Assembly (NCBI RefSeq): GCF_030848495.1
Contig: NZ_JAVDDT010000004.1
Location: forward strand, 62,001 to 126,000
DNA length: 64,000 nucleotides
From: Natronospira bacteriovora
GTDB taxonomy: Bacteria > Pseudomonadota > Gammaproteobacteria > Natronospirales > Natronospiraceae
Direction: 5' to 3'
Shown here: positions 60,080 to 64,000 of the stretch, one piece after another
How the letters are laid out: each line of letters opens with the position of its first letter
Numbering within the stretch: the stretch's first letter is position 1
Notes under the pieces: model-generated
The model's database searches: none
What the model saw: only the letters and a program-made list of their open reading frames with translations
Told to the model about the DNA's origin: nothing
Position numbers and translations under genes: made by a program

Positions 60080-63000
60080 ATGAACAACACTCTCTATCGG
60101 GAAAGTTTCGAACGGGACAGTTGCGGTTTCGGACTGGTGGCCGACATGCAGGGCCGTGCCTCCGCTGATCTGGTGCGGGTGGCCATCCGTGCCCTGGAGC
60201 GCCTGACCCACCGTGGTGCGGTGGCCGCCGACCGCAAGACGGGTGACGGCTGCGGGCTGTTGCTGCGACGGCCGGAAGCCTTTCTCCGGGCCATTGCCGA
60301 AGAGGCCGACCTGAGTCTGGGTGAAGGCTTTGCCGTGGGCTGCGTGTTCCTGGATCCGCACACGCCGGAGGCCGGCCGCCAGGCCCTGACGTCGGCACTT
60401 GAACACCACGGTCTGAGCGTGGCGGGCTGGCGCCAGGTACCCACTGATCCCGACGCCCTGGGCAAGGAAGCGGCAAAGACCCAACCGCGGATCGAGCAGT
60501 GCTTTGTCCAGCGCCCTTCCGCGATGAGTGAACGCCGTTTCCGCCTGGCGCTGATTTTCGCCCGCCGTCGCGCCGAGCGCGCCCTCGCCGGGGACGACTT
60601 CTTCTATATCCCCAGCCTTTCTCCGGACACCCTGAGCTACAAGGGCCTGGTCATGCCGGAGTACCTGCCGATCCTCTACCCGGACCTGGCCCATCCGGAT
60701 CTGGCCACGGCGTCGGTGGTCTTCCATCAGCGTTTTTCCACCAACACCCTGCCTCAGTGGCGGCTTGCCCAGCCCTTCCGTTTCCTGGCCCACAACGGCG
60801 AGATCAACACCGTGGCCGGCAACCGCGCCTGGGCCAGGGCCCGGGAAGGGATCTGGCTGCCCAAGGGCGAGGATGGCGAGGCCATCCGCGGCTGGGAGGA
60901 CATGGCCCCCTTCGTGAAGATGGATGGCTCCGATTCGGAAAGCCTGGACAACCTGCTGGAGGTTCTGATCGCCGGCGGCATGGACCTGCCCCTGGCCATG
61001 CGGGTGCTGATTCCCCCGGCCTGGCAGAACGATGAAACCCGGCCGGCGGATGTGCGTGCCTTCTTCGAAATGGTGGGCATGCACCTGGAGGCCTGGGACG
61101 GCCCCGCGGGGGTGGTGCTGTCCGATGGCCGCTACGCCGCCTGTGCCCTGGACCGCAACGGCCTGCGTCCGGCCCGCTATTGCCGCACCGACCGGGACAT
61201 CATCATGCTCGCCTCCGAGGCGGGCGTGCTGGATGCCGCCCCCGGGGAAATTACCGAGAAGGGGCGACTCGGCCCCGGCCAGATGATTGCCGTGGACACG
61301 GCCGAGGGCCGGCTCATCTATCCCGACGAACTGGACGCGGAAATCGCCGGACGCTGGCCGGCCCGCCAGTGGCTCAAGGACGGCACTACCTGGATCGGTT
61401 CCCTGCTGGTGGACGAAAAGCTCAGTGCCGAGCCCCTGGAGGGCGACGATCTGGCCCGCGCCGAAAAGCTTTTCGGCCTGAGCTTCGAGGAAAGGGATCA
61501 CATCCTGCGCCCACTGGCGCTGAATGAGGCCGAGGCGGTGGGGTCCATGGGTGACGACACCCCGCTGCCCATGCTCTCGCGCCGGGTGCGCTCCCTTTAC
61601 GACGGCTTCCGCCAGCAGTTTGCCCAGGTGACCAATCCGCCCATCGACCCCCTGCGTGAACGCCTGGTGATGTCGCTGGAAACCCGCCTGGGGCCTGAGC
61701 TCAACCCCTTTGAACCGGGCCCGCATCTGGGCGAGCGCGTCCTCATGGGGTCTCCCGTCCTGTCGACCCGCAAGTTCGAGCTCATCCGCGCCCTGGATGC
61801 GAGCCGCTGGCCGATTCACGAGATGGAGCTCAACGGCGAGCGTGGCCTCGGCCAGAAGGCGGCCGTGGCCCGCCTGGCGGACGAAGCCGAAAACGCGGCC
61901 CGCGAGGGCGCGAAGATCCTCATTCTCAGTGACCGTCGCATCGGCCCCGAAAGCCTGCCGGTGCATGCCCTGCTGGCCACGGGCGCGATCAACCGACGGC
62001 TGGTGGAAACCGGCCTGCGCGCCTCGGTCAACCTGGTGGTGGAAACGGCCACGGCCCGAGATCCCCACCATTTCGCCTGTCTGATCGGCTACGGCGCCAC
62101 GGCGGTGCACCCCTGGCTGGCCTATGAAGTCATCGCCGACATGGTGCGTTCCGGCGAGCTGGATCCGGCCCGGCGCCGGGAACCCGGGCGGGCCTTCCGG
62201 CGCGGCATCCGCAAGGGCCTGTTCAAGATCCTCTCCAAGATGGGGATTTCCACCATCGCCAGCTATCGTGGCGCCGCCCTGTTCGAGATCGTCGGTCTGG
62301 CCGACGAAGTGGTGGACACCTGCTTCACGGGCACCACCAGCCGCATCGGTGGTGCCGGCTTTGCCGATCTGGATGCCGACCAGCGTCATCTCGCCACCCG
62401 CGCCTGGGATCGTCGTGCCCTGCGCGAGCAGGGCGGCCTGCTGAAATGGATTCACGACGGCGAATACCACGCCTGGAACCCCGGCGTGGTCCACGCCCTG
62501 CAGCGGGCCGTGAAAAGCGGCGAATGGTCGGACTGGGAAGCCTTCCAGCAGCTGGTCAATGAACGCCCGGCCATGGTGCTGCGGGATCTCATGCAGCCCC
62601 GCTTCGCCCCGGAGCCGGTGCCGCTGGAGGAAGTCGAGCCCATCGAGAAGATCCTGCCGCGCTTTGACACCGCCGCCATGTCCCTAGGGGCCCTGTCGCC
62701 GGAGGCCCATGAAGCCCTGGCCATTGCCATGAATCGTATAGGCGGGCGTTCCAATTCGGGCGAAGGTGGCGAGGACGCCGCGCGTTTTCGCGATGAACGC
62801 ATTTCCAAGATCAAGCAGGTGGCCTCGGGCCGTTTCGGTGTCACCGCCGAATACCTGGTCAATGCCGAGGTCCTGCAGATCAAGATGGCCCAGGGCGCCA
62901 AACCCGGGGAGGGCGGCCAGCTGCCGGGGCACAAGGTCAATCAGTTGATTGCCCGACTGCGCTATGCCCGGCCGGGGGTGGCCCTGATTTCACCGCCGCC

Positions 63001-64000
63001 CCACCACGACATCTATTCCATCGAGGATCTGGCCCAGCTCATCTTCGATCTCAAGCAGGTCAATCCGGAGGCGCTGGTATCGGTCAAGCTGGTGGCCTCC
63101 CCCGGGGTGGGCACCATCGCCGCCGGCGTGGCCAAGGCCTATGCCGATCTGATCACCATTGCCGGCTATGACGGGGGGACCGGCGCCAGCCCCCTGACTT
63201 CGGTCAAATACTGCGGCGGACCCTGGGAAATGGGCATATCGGAAGTCCAGCAGACCCTGCGCGGCAATGACCTTCGCGGCCGCATTCGCCTGCAGGCCGA
63301 TGGTGGCTTCAAGACCGGCCTCGACGTGATCAAGGCCGCCTGCCTCGGAGCCGAAAGCTATGGCTTCGGTACCGCCCCCATGATTGCCATGGGCTGCACC
63401 TACCTGCGGGTCTGCCATCTCAACAACTGCACCACCGGGGTCGCCACCCAGGACCAGCGCCTGCGCGATGCCTTCCGCGGAACGCCGGATCGGGTGGTGA
63501 ACTACTTCTGTTTCATTGCCGAGGAAGTGCGTCGCTGGATGGCGCGCATGGGTGTGCGCAGCCTGGACGAACTCATCGGCCACCCGGAATACCTGGAGAC
63601 CGTCACCCCCGACAGCGACCGCCAGAAGGGCCTGGATCTGTCCGCCATCCTGTCCGACGGTGATCTGCCCGCCACCCGCCCGCGTCGCAGTGAGCAGGAG
63701 CGCAATCCACCCTGGGGTCGGGGCGAAATGGCCGAGCAGATGCTGGCCGATACCCTGCCCTCCATCGAGGCCAGTGCCGGCGGTGAATTCCATTACCGCA
63801 TCGAGAATTATCACCGTTCCATCGGCGCCCGCCTGTCCGGCGAGATTGCACGGCGACACGGTAACCAGGGCATGGCGGAGCATCCCCTCAATATCCATCT
63901 GGAGGGCACCGCAGGGCAGAGCTTCGGTGTGTGGAACACCGGCGGACTGCACATGAACCTCTCCGGTGAGGCCAATGACTACGTGGGCAAGGGCATGACG
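60080..64000 (+). CDS. gltB: Glutamate synthase (NADPH) large subunit, partial
   Basis: GltB makes glutamate from glutamine and 2-oxoglutarate. The class II glutaminase domain starts with the catalytic Cys in RDSCGFGLVADMQG after a short propeptide. The central and FMN/2-oxoglutarate-binding domains follow, with NSGEGGEDAARF and TIAGYDGGTGASPL. The iron-sulfur cluster cysteines are in GCTYLRVCHLNNCTTG. The gene runs off the right edge with 1307 codons visible. I use the ATG at 60080; an in-frame GTG at 60059 has a better AGGGAG site and is a real alternative. GltD would lie beyond the edge. Confidence 0.96.
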   Translation, partial: MNNTLYRESFERDSCGFGLVADMQGRASADLVRVAIRALERLTHRGAVAADRKTGDGCGLLLRRPEAFLRAIAEEADLSLGEGFAVGCVFLDPHTPEAGRQALTSALEHHGLSVAGWRQVPTDPDALGKEAAKTQPRIEQCFVQRPSAMSERRFRLALIFARRRAERALAGDDFFYIPSLSPDTLSYKGLVMPEYLPILYPDLAHPDLATASVVFHQRFSTNTLPQWRLAQPFRFLAHNGEINTVAGNRAWARAREGIWLPKGEDGEAIRGWEDMAPFVKMDGSDSESLDNLLEVLIAGGMDLPLAMRVLIPPAWQNDETRPADVRAFFEMVGMHLEAWDGPAGVVLSDGRYAACALDRNGLRPARYCRTDRDIIMLASEAGVLDAAPGEITEKGRLGPGQMIAVDTAEGRLIYPDELDAEIAGRWPARQWLKDGTTWIGSLLVDEKLSAEPLEGDDLARAEKLFGLSFEERDHILRPLALNEAEAVGSMGDDTPLPMLSRRVRSLYDGFRQQFAQVTNPPIDPLRERLVMSLETRLGPELNPFEPGPHLGERVLMGSPVLSTRKFELIRALDASRWPIHEMELNGERGLGQKAAVARLADEAENAAREGAKILILSDRRIGPESLPVHALLATGAINRRLVETGLRASVNLVVETATARDPHHFACLIGYGATAVHPWLAYEVIADMVRSGELDPARRREPGRAFRRGIRKGLFKILSKMGISTIASYRGAALFEIVGLADEVVDTCFTGTTSRIGGAGFADLDADQRHLATRAWDRRALREQGGLLKWIHDGEYHAWNPGVVHALQRAVKSGEWSDWEAFQQLVNERPAMVLRDLMQPRFAPEPVPLEEVEPIEKILPRFDTAAMSLGALSPEAHEALAIAMNRIGGRSNSGEGGEDAARFRDERISKIKQVASGRFGVTAEYLVNAEVLQIKMAQGAKPGEGGQLPGHKVNQLIARLRYARPGVALISPPPHHDIYSIEDLAQLIFDLKQVNPEALVSVKLVASPGVGTIAAGVAKAYADLITIAGYDGGTGASPLTSVKYCGGPWEMGISEVQQTLRGNDLRGRIRLQADGGFKTGLDVIKAACLGAESYGFGTAPMIAMGCTYLRVCHLNNCTTGVATQDQRLRDAFRGTPDRVVNYFCFIAEEVRRWMARMGVRSLDELIGHPEYLETVTPDSDRQKGLDLSAILSDGDLPATRPRRSEQERNPPWGRGEMAEQMLADTLPSIEASAGGEFHYRIENYHRSIGARLSGEIARRHGNQGMAEHPLNIHLEGTAGQSFGVWNTGGLHMNLSGEANDYVGKGMT

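Noticed and set aside
59456-62494. A 1012-codon minus-strand frame opposite gltB
   Set aside because: It overlaps the well-conserved gltB and Smr genes on the other strand and has no recognisable domain.

Overview
This 64 kb window is chromosomal DNA of a high-GC gammaproteobacterium and spans the replication origin. The core order rpmH-rnpA-yidD-yidC-mnmE on one side of dnaA and dnaA-dnaN-recF-gyrB on the other, with parAB and the atp operon nearby, is the conserved origin neighbourhood of the class. Strand use agrees: left of about 37.9 kb most genes lie on the minus strand, right of it most lie on the plus strand. A NatAB-type exporter, a sodium:alanine symporter and several exported peptidase-like proteins fit a salt-adapted protein- or peptide-degrading relative of the Ectothiorhodospiraceae or Natronospira type. 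That placement is inference only. No rRNA, tRNA, insertion sequence, prophage or CRISPR array was seen.

Layout. 0-4.3 kb: atpIBEFHA (minus), cut by the left edge after atpA. 4.7-7.4 kb: rsmG-parA-parB, with a long nested inverted repeat between parA and parB. 7.6-14.5 kb: a propionate block (prpBCD plus the acrylyl-CoA reductase acuI), with acuI lying between two inverted cspA-terminator cassettes, then an aldo/keto reductase. 14.6-24.5 kb: accessory genes, namely a prolyl oligopeptidase lipoprotein, small membrane proteins, an MBL-fold hydrolase divergent from a histone-deacetylase-like amidohydrolase, an SLC13/RCK transporter, a DUF945 protein, and a membrane-anchored winged-helix regulator next to a small secreted protein. 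24.5-36.3 kb: mnmG, an S33 hydrolase-natAB operon, a diguanylate cyclase, mnmE, an alpha/beta-hydrolase-OsmC fusion, yidC, yidD, rnpA, rpmH. 36.4-42.9 kb: dnaA, oriC (three perfect DnaA boxes and AT-rich DNA), dnaN, recF, gyrB, with three parS sites in and after recF. 42.9-43.5 kb: a gene-free stretch of stacked repeats. 43.5-56.2 kb: sodium:alanine symporter, FadI-type thiolase, a MacA-like adaptor with ABC ATPase and a long FtsX-type permease, YeiH-like exporter, DUF885 lipoprotein, outer-membrane-type protein, DUF4919 lipoprotein. 56.5-64 kb: a two-component-style beta-propeller/GGDEF sensor, an Smr-domain protein, and gltB running off the right edge.

How the parts fit. ParA, ParB and the parS sites make a complete origin-segregation system, with the genes and sites on opposite arms of the origin. 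AcuI yields propionyl-CoA, which PrpC, PrpD and PrpB convert to pyruvate and succinate, so the cluster reads as one C3-acid pathway. YidD, YidC, RnpA, L34 and MnmE are the usual origin-linked translation and membrane-insertion set. The least explained items are the regulator/secreted-protein pair at 23.2-24.5 kb, whose exported domains look alike; the cspA inverted duplication; the palindrome inside parAB; and the structured repeats behind gyrB, two of which differ by a compensatory base-pair change.
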